From positions 1 through 64,000 of the forward strand of contig JALQCY010000001.1 of NCBI GenBank assembly GCA_023241745.1: a stretch of DNA of 64,000 nt, written 5' to 3'. Under the pieces are notes generated by a model. The model was not told where the DNA came from and made no database searches. It saw only the letters and a program-made list of their open reading frames with translations. Both the position numbers and the translations under genes were made by a program. Origin of the DNA: Isoptericola peretonis (lineage in GTDB: Bacteria; Actinomycetota; Actinomycetes; Actinomycetales; Cellulomonadaceae). Shown in pieces: positions 1 through 9,256 of this stretch (positions within the stretch are counted from its first letter, which is position 1; every line of letters begins with the position of its first letter).

Positions 1-37
1 CCCGGACGACGCCGCAGCCAGTGCGTCGTCGTCCGGG
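1..37. terminator. Inverted repeat, likely terminator
   Basis: An 11-bp perfect stem (CCCGGACGACG at 1-11 with its complement at 27-37) encloses a 15-nt loop. It lies just beyond the 3' end of the symporter gene read from the minus strand and is followed on the plus strand by a pyrimidine-rich stretch, so it may serve transcription from either side. Confidence 0.55.
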
Positions 38-38
38 C

Positions 39-74
39 TTCTCTATCTCGCGCTTGGGGGTTCTCTATCTCGCG
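39..74. repeat. Short direct repeat, two copies of 14 nt
   Basis: The 14-mer ttctctatctcgcg occurs at 39-52 and again at 61-74, separated by cttggggg. It fills the space between the hairpin and the symporter stop codon. It looks like a small local duplication; no function is evident. Confidence 0.7.
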
Positions 75-78
75 GGAA

Positions 79-1680
79 TCAGTGCTTGGCCGTCGCCTTC
101 TCGGCGCCGGCGCCCGTGAGCGAGCGGACCTCCATCTCCGCGAACTTCTCGGGGTGCGGCTTCTCCTTGGACAGGAACGTGCCGATGATCCCGAGCAGGA
201 AGCCCAGCGGGATCGAGACCAGGCCCGGGTTGGTGAGCGGGAAGACGTCGAAGTCCGCGTCGGGGAACATCGCCTTCTCGTTGCCGGACACCGTGGGCGA
301 CAGGACGATGAGCAGGATGCACGAGATCAGCCCGCCGTAGATGCTCCACAGCGCGCCCGAGGTGTTGAACCGCTTCCAGAAGAGCGAGTACACGATCGTC
401 GGCAGGTTGGCCGAGGCGGCCACCGCGAACGCGAGCGCCACGAGGAACGCGACGTTCTGGTTCTGGGCGAAGATGCCGCCCACGATGGCGATGATGCCGA
501 TCACGACCACGGTCCACCGGGCGATCCGCACCTCGGAGTCGGGCTTGACCTGCCCCTTCTTGATCACGTTGGCGTAGATGTCGTGGGAGAAGCTCGCCGC
601 GGCCGTGATGGTCAGGCCGGCCACGACCGCGAGGATCGTCGCGAACGCGACCGCCGAGATCAGCCCGAGCAAGATCTCCCCGCCGAGGGCGAACGCGAGC
701 AGCGGCGCCGCCGAGTTCACCCCGCCCGGCGCGTTCTCGATGGTCTCCGGCCCCACCAGCGCCCCGGCCCCGTAGCCGAGCACCAGGGTGAAGAGGTAGA
801 AGATGCCGATGAGCCAGATCGCCCAGACCACAGACCGGCGCGCCTCCTTGGCGGTGGGCACGGTGTAGAAGCGCATGAGCACGTGCGGCAGACCGGCGGT
901 GCCGAGCACCAGGGCGAGCGCGAGCGACAGGAAGCTCAGCTTGGTCGTGCCGTCCGTCCCGTACTGCTTGCCCGGCTCGAGCAGCGCCTCGCCACCCGGC
1001 CCGGCCATCTCGACGGCGCCGCCGAGCAGGTCGGACAGGTTGAAGCCGAACTTGGCCAGCACCCAGAAGGTCATGATCGCGGCGCCCACGATGAGCAGCA
1101 CCGCCTTGATGATCTGCACCCAGGTGGTGCCCTTCATGCCACCCACCAGGACGTACAGGATCATCAGCGCGCCGACCACGGCGATGACGAGGCTCTGCCC
1201 GGCCCGGCTGTCGACCCCCAGCAGCAGTGCGACGAGCCCGCCCGCCCCCGCCATCTGCGCGAGCAGGTAGAAGAAGACCACGAGCAGGGTGGCCAGCGCC
1301 GCCGCCATCCGCACCGGTCGCTGCTTGAGCCGGAACGACAGCACGTCCGCCATCGTGAAGCGGCCGGTGTTGCGCAGCAGCTCGGCCACCAGCAGCAGGG
1401 CGACGAGCCAGGCGACGAGGAAGCCGATCGAGTACAGGAACCCGTCGTACCCGTTGATGGCGATGGCGCCGCAGATGCCGAGGAACGACGCCGCGGAGAG
1501 GTAGTCGCCGGCGATCGCGGTGCCGTTCTGCGGGCCGGTGAAGTTGCGGCCGCCGGCGTAGAAGTCCGCGGCGGACTTGTTCTGCCTCGACGCCCGGAAC
1601 ACGATGACGAGCGTCACGACGACGAACGCCGCGAAGATGCCGATGTTCACCCAGGGGTTGCCGATGTCGGTGCTGTTCAC
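79..1680 (-). CDS. actP: Cation/acetate symporter, SSS family (ActP-like)
   Basis: This 533-residue membrane protein belongs to the sodium:solute symporter family and most resembles acetate permease ActP, which imports acetate and other short carboxylates with a cation. The N-terminus has a membrane segment at about 10-30, then the conserved family stretch AGDYLSAASFLGICG (about 57-71), followed by a dozen further hydrophobic helices. An open frame continues to 2061, but I chose the GTG at 1680 because it overlaps the TGA of the upstream DUF485 gene (GTGA) and gives the usual family N-terminus. The DUF485 partner is the classic companion of ActP. The substrate is inferred from family and neighbour. 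Confidence 0.9.
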   Translation of the reverse strand: MNSTDIGNPWVNIGIFAAFVVVTLVIVFRASRQNKSAADFYAGGRNFTGPQNGTAIAGDYLSAASFLGICGAIAINGYDGFLYSIGFLVAWLVALLLVAELLRNTGRFTMADVLSFRLKQRPVRMAAALATLLVVFFYLLAQMAGAGGLVALLLGVDSRAGQSLVIAVVGALMILYVLVGGMKGTTWVQIIKAVLLIVGAAIMTFWVLAKFGFNLSDLLGGAVEMAGPGGEALLEPGKQYGTDGTTKLSFLSLALALVLGTAGLPHVLMRFYTVPTAKEARRSVVWAIWLIGIFYLFTLVLGYGAGALVGPETIENAPGGVNSAAPLLAFALGGEILLGLISAVAFATILAVVAGLTITAAASFSHDIYANVIKKGQVKPDSEVRIARWTVVVIGIIAIVGGIFAQNQNVAFLVALAFAVAASANLPTIVYSLFWKRFNTSGALWSIYGGLISCILLIVLSPTVSGNEKAMFPDADFDVFPLTNPGLVSIPLGFLLGIIGTFLSKEKPHPEKFAEMEVRSLTGAGAEKATAKH

Positions 1681-2024
1681 AGCTCGCCCTCCTCGATCTC
1701 GCGGCGCAGCGCGTCCGCCCGCGCGTCGAACTTCCGGTTCGCCCAGCGGGCGTACAGCATCGTGATGACGAACGTGGAGACGAACTGGCCGAGCCCGAAC
1801 AGCAGGCCGACCGTGATGTTGCTGCCGCCCAGGCGGATGCTCATGAAGTCGTGGGCGTAGTTGGCGAGCAGGACGTAGACGAAGTACCAGACGAGGAACA
1901 GCGCCGTCATCGGGAACACGAAGTTCCGGAACGCGCGCCGCAGGCCCTGGAACTCGTCCGACCGCTGGACCCGCTGGTACTCGGTCTCGCCGGGTGGCGG
2001 TCCTTCCGTGGACAGGTCGGTCAT
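1677..2024 (-). CDS. DUF485 membrane protein, partner of the symporter
   Basis: A 115-residue protein with two transmembrane helices (about 35-55 and 70-92), matching the DUF485 family (YjcH-like) that is almost always encoded just before ActP-type symporters. The role of the family is unproven; an accessory or stabilising role for the transporter is usually assumed. The start has a good ribosome binding site (GGAGG, 4 nt from ATG). The stop overlaps the symporter start, so the two are translationally coupled. Confidence 0.9.
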   Translation of the reverse strand: MTDLSTEGPPPGETEYQRVQRSDEFQGLRRAFRNFVFPMTALFLVWYFVYVLLANYAHDFMSIRLGGSNITVGLLFGLGQFVSTFVITMLYARWANRKFDARADALRREIEEGEL

Positions 2025-2090
2025 GATGCCTCCGTTGGCTCATGCGGATGACCGGGGCCACGCTGCCCCGGTCGATATCGTTTCGCGAGG

Positions 2091-2117
2091 CACACCCTGC
2101 TAGAGCCGCAGGGTGTG
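2091..2117. terminator. Hairpin terminator after trmB
   Basis: A perfect 10-bp stem (CACACCCTGC with GCAGGGTGTG) has a 7-nt loop. It lies 30 nt beyond the trmB stop on the minus strand and upstream of the DUF485/symporter operon, separating the two units. Confidence 0.8.
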
Positions 2118-2147
2118 GCGCAAGTCACTGCCCGGGCGGGTCTGCAC

Positions 2148-2960
2148 TCAGCTCCGTACGTACTCCAGGTCCGTCACGACCCGGCCGGCCGCGGAGCCCT
2201 TCTTCTCGAAGCTCGTCAGCACGCGTCCCTCGAACCGCGGCGCACGCGCCCCGGGCCCGTGGGCGTTGTGGAAGTCGTCGCTGGCCTCGAGCACCTCGAG
2301 CATCTGGTCGGCGTACTCCACCCAGTCGGTCGCGAGCCGCCACACCCCGCCCGGGCGCAGCACGCGCGCGGCGAGCCCGGCGAACGCGGGGGTGACCAGC
2401 CGGCGCTTCTGATGCCGCTGCTTGTGCCACGGGTCGGGGAAGAACACCCACAGCTCGTCGACGGACGCCGCCGGCAACGCCGTGTCCAGCAGCTCGGCGG
2501 CGTTCGCCTCCACGAGCCGCAGGTTGCCGAGCTCGTTGCCGGGGGCGCCGCCGTCCCGCCCGGGGTCGGCGCCGGCGTGCCCGGCCCGCACGATGGTCTG
2601 CGCCAGGCCCGGCGTGTACACCTCGACGGCCAGGTGGTCCCGCTCCGGGTGCGCGGCCGCGGCACCGACGATCGCCTCGCCCTGCCCCGACCCGATCTCG
2701 ACCAGCAGCGGGGCCTCGCGGCCGAAGACCTGCGCCGGCTCGAACCGCCAGTCCGGCGCGACAGACGTCACGGCCAGGTCACGCGGGACCTCCACGAGGT
2801 ACCGGTCGCGGCGGGTGTCCCAGGCCTTGCGCTGCGCGGCCGTGAGGCGCGCGCTGCGCCGCACGAAGCTGACGGGCTGGCGGCGGTACCGCGGGTCGAC
2901 GGGCTCGGTCGGCAGGTCGGTCGGCACGTCGGCCGGCTCTGACGTCACGGGGTCGGGCAC
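2148..2960 (-). CDS. trmB: tRNA (guanosine(46)-N7)-methyltransferase
   Basis: TrmB transfers a methyl group from SAM to N7 of G46 in the variable loop of tRNAs. The 270-residue product has the SAM-binding motif LLVEIGSGQGE (about 85-95), the family signature FFPDPWHKQRHQKRRL (about 173-188), and the expected C-terminal T-S-F-E-K-K-G region. An open frame reaches 2999, but the GTG at 2960 sits 6 nt after a TACCCT hexamer, matching the leaderless promoter pattern seen throughout the window; a GTG four codons further in is the alternative. The N-terminal 45 residues are a variable, proline-rich extension. Confidence 0.93.
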   Translation of the reverse strand: MPDPVTSEPADVPTDLPTEPVDPRYRRQPVSFVRRSARLTAAQRKAWDTRRDRYLVEVPRDLAVTSVAPDWRFEPAQVFGREAPLLVEIGSGQGEAIVGAAAAHPERDHLAVEVYTPGLAQTIVRAGHAGADPGRDGGAPGNELGNLRLVEANAAELLDTALPAASVDELWVFFPDPWHKQRHQKRRLVTPAFAGLAARVLRPGGVWRLATDWVEYADQMLEVLEASDDFHNAHGPGARAPRFEGRVLTSFEKKGSAAGRVVTDLEYVRS

Positions 2961-2966
2961 GGGTCC

Positions 2967-2972
2967 AGGGTA
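2967..2972 (-). promoter_or_regulatory. -10 element of trmB, leaderless
   Basis: TACCCT ends 6 nt before the GTG start, too close for a ribosome binding site, suggesting a leaderless mRNA. Confidence 0.45.
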
Positions 2973-3009
2973 GTCGGGCGACACGGCGGGGCGGCCCACG
3001 GGGGCCGGC

Positions 3010-3414
3010 TCAGGTGCTCAGCTCCACCAGGGCGAGCAGCGCGGCGCCGTACGCCTCGGCCGCGTCGGCGGCGGCGAAGGTCCGCGTCCCGTCGAGCAGC
3101 TCCACCTCGACCTCGTACCCCTCCTCCGTCCGCGACAGCCCACGGAACGTGGAGCGCAGCAGCTCGCGCAGCTGGTCCTCGCGCGGCAGCCACAGCGCCT
3201 CCTCGATGGCGACGGAGTCCAGCGCCCACTCCGTGGTGCCGTTGAAGCCCAGGATCGTGCCGGTCGGGAACTCGTGGGCCTGGATCGTCATCGTGCTGAC
3301 CGTGAACACGTCGGCGGACAGCTCGGGTGCGTCGATGCGGAACCGGTCGCCGTCGGCGGGGCGCCAGACCAGCCCCGCGTCGCGCAACCGGGCCGCGAGC
3401 TCGGTGGAGATCAT
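3010..3414 (-). CDS. Conserved hypothetical protein
   Basis: The 134-residue protein is soluble, acidic and without signal peptide or membrane segment. I recognise the general type (small Micrococcales proteins with a VFTVSTMTIQ-like strand, sometimes loosely labelled as pilus assembly protein), but I see no P-loop or other motif supporting a pilus or CpaE role, and the Tad locus of this window is 40 kb away. The ATG at 3414 follows a GAGG 8 nt upstream. It lies between trmB and the HupE-like gene, all leftward. Function unknown. Confidence 0.75.
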   Translation of the reverse strand: MISTELAARLRDAGLVWRPADGDRFRIDAPELSADVFTVSTMTIQAHEFPTGTILGFNGTTEWALDSVAIEEALWLPREDQLRELLRSTFRGLSRTEEGYEVEVELLDGTRTFAAADAAEAYGAALLALVELST

Positions 3415-3471
3415 CGCCTCATCCTCCGCCCGGTCGCGGCCCGGCGCGCGCCGGTCCGGCGCCCCAGGCGT

Positions 3472-4701
3472 TCACCCCAGGCCGACCACCCGCTGCACGA
3501 ACCAGAACAGCCCGACCACGGCGACGCCGGCCGCGAGGAGGGCCGTCACCCGTCGCGCGGCGCCGGGCGCCCGTCGTCTCAGCAGCGCGAGCAGCGGGAA
3601 GACCGCCGCGACGATCGCGAGCTGCACGACCTCGATCCCGACGTTGAAGACGAGGAGGGATCCGAGGAGCCCCCACGACCAGGGCTCGTCGAGCCCCAGC
3701 GCTCCGGCGAACCCGAGCCCGTGCACCAGCCCGAAGGCGAACACGACGGCGAGGCGGTTCAGGTCGGACCGTGTCAGGTCGTACCAGGGACGGCGCGGCT
3801 CGGTCGCCACCTCGAGGACGTCGAGGGACGGCGGCGCACCGGGCCGCTGCTGCCAGAGGTGCCCGGCCGCGACCGCCGCGATCGAGATCGCGATGACCGG
3901 TTCGACCACGGCCCCCGGCGCGCTCACGGCGCCGGTCGCGGCGAGCAGGAACGTCACCGAGTGCGCCACGGTGAACGCCGTCGCCACCAGCACGACGTCG
4001 CGCAGACGGCGCGAGGCGACGATGAGCGCCAGCAGGAACAGCAGGTGGTCGGGGCCGAGCAGCAGGTGCTCCGCACCGAGCACGAAGAACTCGCCGAGGC
4101 GCTGGCCCCCGTGGCCCTCTCCCGTGGTCACGGTGGGGTCGGACGGCGTGAGCACCGCCGAGCCCTGCTCGTCGTCGAGGTCGTAGGTGACCATCGTCTC
4201 GGTGGTGTGCACGAAGGTCTCGGCGTCCGGGAAGAGCGCGCTGAACAGCGTGTGCGTCTGGCTGCCGTCGTCACCGGCCGGGCACGCGTAGTCGAGCGCG
4301 ACGGTGGCGTACGCCGTGCCGCCGCGGTCCCCCGCGGTGGGGTCGCCCGCGAGCGCCGGTGTGCAGAGCTCGTCCCCCGCCGCGACCTGGAACCGTTCGA
4401 CGACGTAGGCCGTCACCTCCGGGGCATGTTCCGCGAGCTGGGCCTCCTGTGCGGCGTGCCCCCGGGCGTCGTAGGCCTCGGCGGTGAGCCAGGCGGACTT
4501 CATGAGCAGGTCGTACTCCAGCTCGAGCTCGACGTGCACGTCCGCTCCGTCGCCGCCGGTGACCTCCGCGTACGCGTCGGTCGTGGCGTCGTGGGCGGCG
4601 GCGGGCGCGCCGACGGCGAGCCCCAGGGCCCCGAGGGCCGTCGTGAGAGCCGCCAGGACGGCGCCGCGACGCGACGCCGTCCTGGCCTTCGTGGTGGTCA
4701 C
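3472..4701 (-). CDS. HupE/UreJ_2-like membrane protein with secreted N-terminal domain
   Basis: This 409-residue protein has a signal peptide (about 1-37, ending near AAAHDA), an extracytoplasmic domain to about residue 205, and a C-terminal bundle of six or so helices. The helices carry histidine motifs typical of the HupE/UreJ_2 family (GPDHLLFLLAL, FTVAHSVTFLL, FGLVHGLGFAG). Relatives are linked to nickel or other metal handling, but this subfamily is not characterised. The GTG start at 4701 overlaps the TGA of the phosphoesterase gene upstream, so the two are co-translated; a metal-dependent secreted enzyme beside a possible metal transporter is suggestive only. Confidence 0.82.
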   Translation of the reverse strand: MTTTKARTASRRGAVLAALTTALGALGLAVGAPAAAHDATTDAYAEVTGGDGADVHVELELEYDLLMKSAWLTAEAYDARGHAAQEAQLAEHAPEVTAYVVERFQVAAGDELCTPALAGDPTAGDRGGTAYATVALDYACPAGDDGSQTHTLFSALFPDAETFVHTTETMVTYDLDDEQGSAVLTPSDPTVTTGEGHGGQRLGEFFVLGAEHLLLGPDHLLFLLALIVASRRLRDVVLVATAFTVAHSVTFLLAATGAVSAPGAVVEPVIAISIAAVAAGHLWQQRPGAPPSLDVLEVATEPRRPWYDLTRSDLNRLAVVFAFGLVHGLGFAGALGLDEPWSWGLLGSLLVFNVGIEVVQLAIVAAVFPLLALLRRRAPGAARRVTALLAAGVAVVGLFWFVQRVVGLG

Positions 4702-7700
4702 GACCGGTGGCCCTCCGGCACCTGCGAGCCGGGCACGGTCCCGGTGCCCTTCGGCCACGGCCGGCCGGCGCCGGTGGTGAAGAGCGCCGGGTCGGCCGCC
4801 GTCACGCCTCCGCCGGGGGTGGTGGCGGTGACGACCCACGCGTACTGCGTCTCCCGACGCAGGTGGTCCCATCGCACGGACGCCACGTCGCCGGACGCCA
4901 CGGTCCTGGTGCCGATCACGCGGGTCGGCGCGTACACGGCCAACGAGTCGGTGACGAGCGACGTGGTCCGGGTGGTGAGGTCCACCGGCAGCACCATGGT
5001 GTCGGCCGTCGAGTCGTACCGGGCGAGCGGGTCCCACTCGTCGGCCCCGAAGTCGTCGAGGAACGGCGAGTAGGTGTCCACGGTCATCTCGGCCCGGTCG
5101 ACGTCGAACTGCAGCAGCCGGAAGTACGACGCACCGAAGCGCAGCCGCTCGGCGGGGTCGTAGCCGCCGATCGCGCCGAGCCCCACGCGCTGGGCCGGCA
5201 CGGTGAACGCCTGGTAGTCGGCGAGCAGCTCCACGACGCCGTCCGCGATCTGGCCGACCTTCGGCTTCACGTTGGTGGTGACGCCGTGCACGTGCCCGGC
5301 GAGCACCAGGAACACGTTGTCGTTCGGCTCGACGACGTACTTGTACAGCGGCGACCCGTCGGGCGAGGCGAAGCCGGCGTCGCGGCCGTCCTTCTGGGTG
5401 CTGGCCGCGAGGTACGCGTGCGTCATGAGGATCCCGTTGCGGTCGGGGTACCGCTCGAAGATCCCGTCGGCCCACTCGGCCTCCTCACGCGTGACCCCGT
5501 AGCCCATGCCGACGGCGACGAAGTCCAGCCCTCCCGCGGAGAACAGCACGTAGTGGTTGGAGTTGTCGCCCTCGCGCCACGCGCCATACTCGGCGTTCTC
5601 CCAGGACCGGGAGGCGGCCTCGTACCGGTCGGGCCCGAAGTACTCGTTGTAGCCGTCGGCGCCGCCGGCCGTGCCCGACCAGTTGTCGTGGTTGCCCGCG
5701 ACCGCCGAGTTCGGGATGCCGTCGATCTTCTCCTGCTGGCGGGAGGAGACCTCGAACTCGCCCGTCACCTGCTCCTGCATCGCCTCGTCCTGCGGCTTGC
5801 GGATGTTGTTCTCGATGAGGTCACCGGTGTGCGAGACGAACGCGATCTTGCGCTCGTCGGCATTCGCGGCGATCCAGTCGACCACCCCGGCGTACGCGGA
5901 CTCCCAGATCGCCCGCTCCTCGGCGGTCTCCTGCTCGACCGCACCCTCGGACAGGTACTGGGTGTCCGTCATGTGCGCGATGGAGAAGTCGTGGTCCGCC
6001 GGGTCGCCGAACCCCTCCCCACCGGTGCCGAGGTCGTCCGCGAACGGGTCGGTGGCGGTCACCATGACGTGCACGACGCCGCGGTCGCGGTGCTCCGGGG
6101 CGGAGGGTGCGGTGAGCACGGTGTCGCCCTCGGCGGAGCCGCGGGACGACGCGAGCGTGTCCCACGCCTTCGTGCGCGCGTCCCACACCAGCAGCGAGAC
6201 CTCGCGGGCGGGGTCGGCGGTGCCGCTCCAGCGGACCACCGGGTGCTCCTCGCGGGACCTCACGCGCACGTCGAAGCGCTGGTAGGCGACGGCGTCGGCC
6301 TGCGGGGAGTCGAGCGTGCGCTCGTCGCCCGCGGCCAGCCCCTTCGCCGAGGCGCGCTTCGCCCCGCGCGGGTTCAGTTCGGTGGGGACGGCGTCGGCCG
6401 TGCCCTGTCGGACCTCGCCGGGGAGCAGGACGTCCGCCTGGGCGAACGTCGCGGTGACCGTGCCGTCGTCCGGCCCCGCGACGCGCGCCTCGAGGGTGAC
6501 CGGCGCCTGGGCGTCGGCGGTCCCGGACGCGGGCGCGAGGTCTGTCGGCACGTCGGGGACGCCCGCGCTGGTGAAGGCGATCTCGCGGGTGGCCGTGTTG
6601 CCGAGCGAGTCCGTGGTCGCCACCTCGAGGGTGTGGTCCCCGGCGGCGAGGCCCGGGCCGATCTCGGTGCCCAGGGCGATGGCCTCGCCGTCGAGCGTCA
6701 CCTGCGGGTCGCCGACGACGCCGTGCGCGTCGTCGAGCTCGACCGCGAGCGGGACGGCGCTGCGGATCGTCGCGCCGGCCGCGGGGGTGGACGACACGAC
6801 GCGGGGAGCCGAGTTGTCCGTCTCGAGCACCCGCCTGGCGGTCTCCCCCGTGGTCGACGTCGCCGCGAGCTCGTGCTCGCCGTCGTCCAGGCCGGCGGTG
6901 TCCACGTCGGCGCGCAGGCCGCGCGCCGGCGCGTCGACGAGGAAGTGCAGGTCGACCTGGCGGAACGAGTTGAGGTTGGAACCGCAGGTGCCGTCGCCGA
7001 GCCCGTAGGACGTCGCGGCGTTCTGCTGCTGTGCGGTGCCCGCTGCCGGCGTCAGCACGACGTCCGAGATCGTGAAGTCGTCGAGGTTGCAGTCGTTCTC
7101 GAACGCGCCGGTGACGACGTCGACCTGGTTCCAGCCGGGCATCAGCCACTCGCCCGGGAACGTGATCTCGCCGCGGCCGCCCACGATGGTCTGGTCGATC
7201 CGCCGCTCGATGCCGTTGATGCGCAGCGCGTTGCTCGCGGAGCCGTCCAGCGAGTTCGAGCCGACGACGAACGAGATCGTGGCCTCGCCGTGCCCGAGGG
7301 CGTCGAACACGGTCTCCCCCGGCGCGTCGACGGTCCAGACGAGCTCGACCTTCTCCCGGGCGGTGGTGCTGGAGCCGCAGCTCCCGTCGCCCATCGCGTA
7401 CGAGCCCTCCAGGTCGCCCGGCGGCGTGACGGTGCCGTCGGCGACGCTCAGCGCGAGGTTCGCCGCCGAGAAGTCGTCGAGGTTGGCGCCGCACGAGGAG
7501 GACACGTCGCCGGCGACCAGGGCGATCGTGTTCTCGCCCGGGTGCAGCAGCCGGTTGGGCACGCCGACCTCGACACGCTCGGACACGAGGTCCCTGCCGC
7601 CCTCCCCACGCAGGTCGAGCCGCGTGCCGTTGACGAGCAGGTGGTTCTGGTAGCGCGTCTCGATCGAGTTGGTGCCGACGTCGAACGAGAACACGGAGAC

Positions 7701-8720
7701 CCCGTCGCCGAGGGTCCGCGGCCCGGCGACCGGCTCCCCGTCGAGGGTCAGCGCCGCCGTGCCGCCGTCGCCGTCCGCGGGTGCGGCGGCGGTCACCGTC
7801 TGGACGCCGCGCGTCAGGGTGCCGTCCTCCGGGCTCACGACGGGCGCGCCCGCGGGCGGGTTGTTCACCCGCACCGTGTGCGCCGTCGTGGCACCCGACC
7901 GGGTCGTGGCGACCACCTCGTGCGGGCCGTCGGCGAGCGCGGTCGTGTCGACGTCCGCGGCGAGGCCGGTCGTGGCGCCGGGCACGCCGTCCACCTCGAA
8001 CGTCACGGTCGCCTCCTTGACGTAGGAGGTGTTGGTGCCGCACGAGCCGTCGCCCATCGAGTAGCCGAAGGCGTTCCCGGCATCGCCGGCCGTCTCCCCC
8101 AGCAGCTCGAGCTGCATCTCGGAGATCACGAAGTCGTCGAAGTTCACGCCGCAGGAGGAGTCGAGCCCTCCCGCGTGGATCTCGACGGTGTTGGTGCCCT
8201 GGACCAGCCAGTCGTTCGGCACGGGCACCTCGACGCGCTCCGACACCCAGGTGCGTTCCTGGTCCACGCGGTGCCCGTTGACGACGAGGTAGTTGCCGAA
8301 CGCGGCGTCGGCCGAGTTGCTCCCGACGTCGAACGTGAGCGTGGACGACCCCGTCGTCGCGGCCAGGCCGGGCAGGTCCGCCCCGTCGACGGTGATGCGC
8401 CCGACCGGGTCGCCCGCCGTGGTCGGCGAGGCGGCGAACGTCACCGAGCCCTCGAGGTGGGCCCCGTCCTCCGGCGCCAGGTCCGGCGCGGTCCCGGGCG
8501 TCGTCGGCTTCGTGCCGGGCTTCGTGCCGGGCTTCGGGTCGGGCCAGCCGGGGAATCCCGCGTAGCGGTCGTCGTCCGACGTCGCGGGTTGCGTCGTGGG
8601 CTGCGTCGCGGGCTGCGCGGCGGCGGGCGCGAGGCCCGCGGCGGGCAGCGCCAGCGAGGCCGCCACGACGCACACGGCGAGCGTGGACGCGCGCCGGCGT
8701 CCTGGGGGGTTCGGCCGCAT
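4698..8720 (-). CDS. Large secreted calcineurin-like metallophosphoesterase with repeated cysteine module
   Basis: The 1340-residue protein begins with a signal peptide (about 1-38). Residues 40-85 form a Thr/Pro-rich linker. Three copies of a module of about 110 residues follow (about 125-235, 340-450, 480-585), each sharing V-G-S/T-N-S, an L-x-V/I-N-G turn, a cysteine followed by N-x-DDF and a terminal GDG-S/T-CG; in the first two copies the cysteine lies in SSCG. Ig-like spacer domains lie between and after them. The catalytic domain (about 905-1230) has the calcineurin motifs MTDTQY, HTGDLIE, AGNHDNW, MTHAY and GHVHG that bind two metals. A fibronectin-type tail ends the protein. The start at 8720 has an AGGAAGGA ribosome binding site; an open frame to 8882 is upstream leader. 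Substrate unknown; a cell-surface or secreted phosphodiesterase or phosphatase is inferred. Confidence 0.88.
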   Translation of the reverse strand: MRPNPPGRRRASTLAVCVVAASLALPAAGLAPAAAQPATQPTTQPATSDDDRYAGFPGWPDPKPGTKPGTKPTTPGTAPDLAPEDGAHLEGSVTFAASPTTAGDPVGRITVDGADLPGLAATTGSSTLTFDVGSNSADAAFGNYLVVNGHRVDQERTWVSERVEVPVPNDWLVQGTNTVEIHAGGLDSSCGVNFDDFVISEMQLELLGETAGDAGNAFGYSMGDGSCGTNTSYVKEATVTFEVDGVPGATTGLAADVDTTALADGPHEVVATTRSGATTAHTVRVNNPPAGAPVVSPEDGTLTRGVQTVTAAAPADGDGGTAALTLDGEPVAGPRTLGDGVSVFSFDVGTNSIETRYQNHLLVNGTRLDLRGEGGRDLVSERVEVGVPNRLLHPGENTIALVAGDVSSSCGANLDDFSAANLALSVADGTVTPPGDLEGSYAMGDGSCGSSTTAREKVELVWTVDAPGETVFDALGHGEATISFVVGSNSLDGSASNALRINGIERRIDQTIVGGRGEITFPGEWLMPGWNQVDVVTGAFENDCNLDDFTISDVVLTPAAGTAQQQNAATSYGLGDGTCGSNLNSFRQVDLHFLVDAPARGLRADVDTAGLDDGEHELAATSTTGETARRVLETDNSAPRVVSSTPAAGATIRSAVPLAVELDDAHGVVGDPQVTLDGEAIALGTEIGPGLAAGDHTLEVATTDSLGNTATREIAFTSAGVPDVPTDLAPASGTADAQAPVTLEARVAGPDDGTVTATFAQADVLLPGEVRQGTADAVPTELNPRGAKRASAKGLAAGDERTLDSPQADAVAYQRFDVRVRSREEHPVVRWSGTADPAREVSLLVWDARTKAWDTLASSRGSAEGDTVLTAPSAPEHRDRGVVHVMVTATDPFADDLGTGGEGFGDPADHDFSIAHMTDTQYLSEGAVEQETAEERAIWESAYAGVVDWIAANADERKIAFVSHTGDLIENNIRKPQDEAMQEQVTGEFEVSSRQQEKIDGIPNSAVAGNHDNWSGTAGGADGYNEYFGPDRYEAASRSWENAEYGAWREGDNSNHYVLFSAGGLDFVAVGMGYGVTREEAEWADGIFERYPDRNGILMTHAYLAASTQKDGRDAGFASPDGSPLYKYVVEPNDNVFLVLAGHVHGVTTNVKPKVGQIADGVVELLADYQAFTVPAQRVGLGAIGGYDPAERLRFGASYFRLLQFDVDRAEMTVDTYSPFLDDFGADEWDPLARYDSTADTMVLPVDLTTRTTSLVTDSLAVYAPTRVIGTRTVASGDVASVRWDHLRRETQYAWVVTATTPGGGVTAADPALFTTGAGRPWPKGTGTVPGSQVPEGHRS

Positions 8721-8888
8721 CAGCGTGCCGTCCTTCCTGTCGTCGATGAGGGAAGGGCGTTCCCGCAGGCAGCCCGGGCCCACCCGGGACCACAGGTTTC
8801 CGGCGGCGGGTGAACTCCACGGTGCGTGCCGGGGGCGACGGGGAGAACTCTGGACGACCACTGGACGCGGCGACGGCGGCACGACGAA

Positions 8889-8915
8889 GCCCCGCCCGGC
8901 GCTGCCGGACGGGGC
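8889..8915. terminator. Terminator after the first tRNA-Lys
   Basis: GCCCCG and CCGGC pair with GCCGG and CGGGGC across a 3-nt loop with one mismatch. It lies 9 nt beyond the CCA end of the tRNA at 8924-8999 on the minus strand. Confidence 0.7.
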
Positions 8916-8923
8916 CTGGAGTG

Positions 8924-8999
<76 letters not shown>

Positions 9000-9045
9000 G
9001 TGGCCAGAGGACGCCTGCAGGCTCGCACCGGAGGTTCCTCACGCG

Positions 9046-9074
9046 ACGAGGTCCCCGTGACCCGGGGACCTCGT
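9046..9074. terminator. Terminator between the tandem tRNA-Lys genes
   Basis: A 12-bp perfect stem (ACGAGGTCCCCG with its complement) encloses a 5-nt loop directly after the CCA end of the second tRNA, so each tRNA gene appears to end on its own hairpin. Confidence 0.8.
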
Positions 9075-9076
9075 GC

Positions 9077-9152
<76 letters not shown>

Positions 9153-9256
9153 TGGCGGGGTGAAACATTACCAGCCGTCCCCGCCTGCCGAGAAACCGTC
9201 TCGACCCGTCGGACCTGTGACCTGCGTGACAGGCGGACCGACGAGCCCTCGACCCG

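Noticed and set aside
3010..3414. CpaE-type pilus assembly gene
   Set aside because: Too short, no P-loop or receiver domain, and far from the Tad operon; kept as hypothetical.
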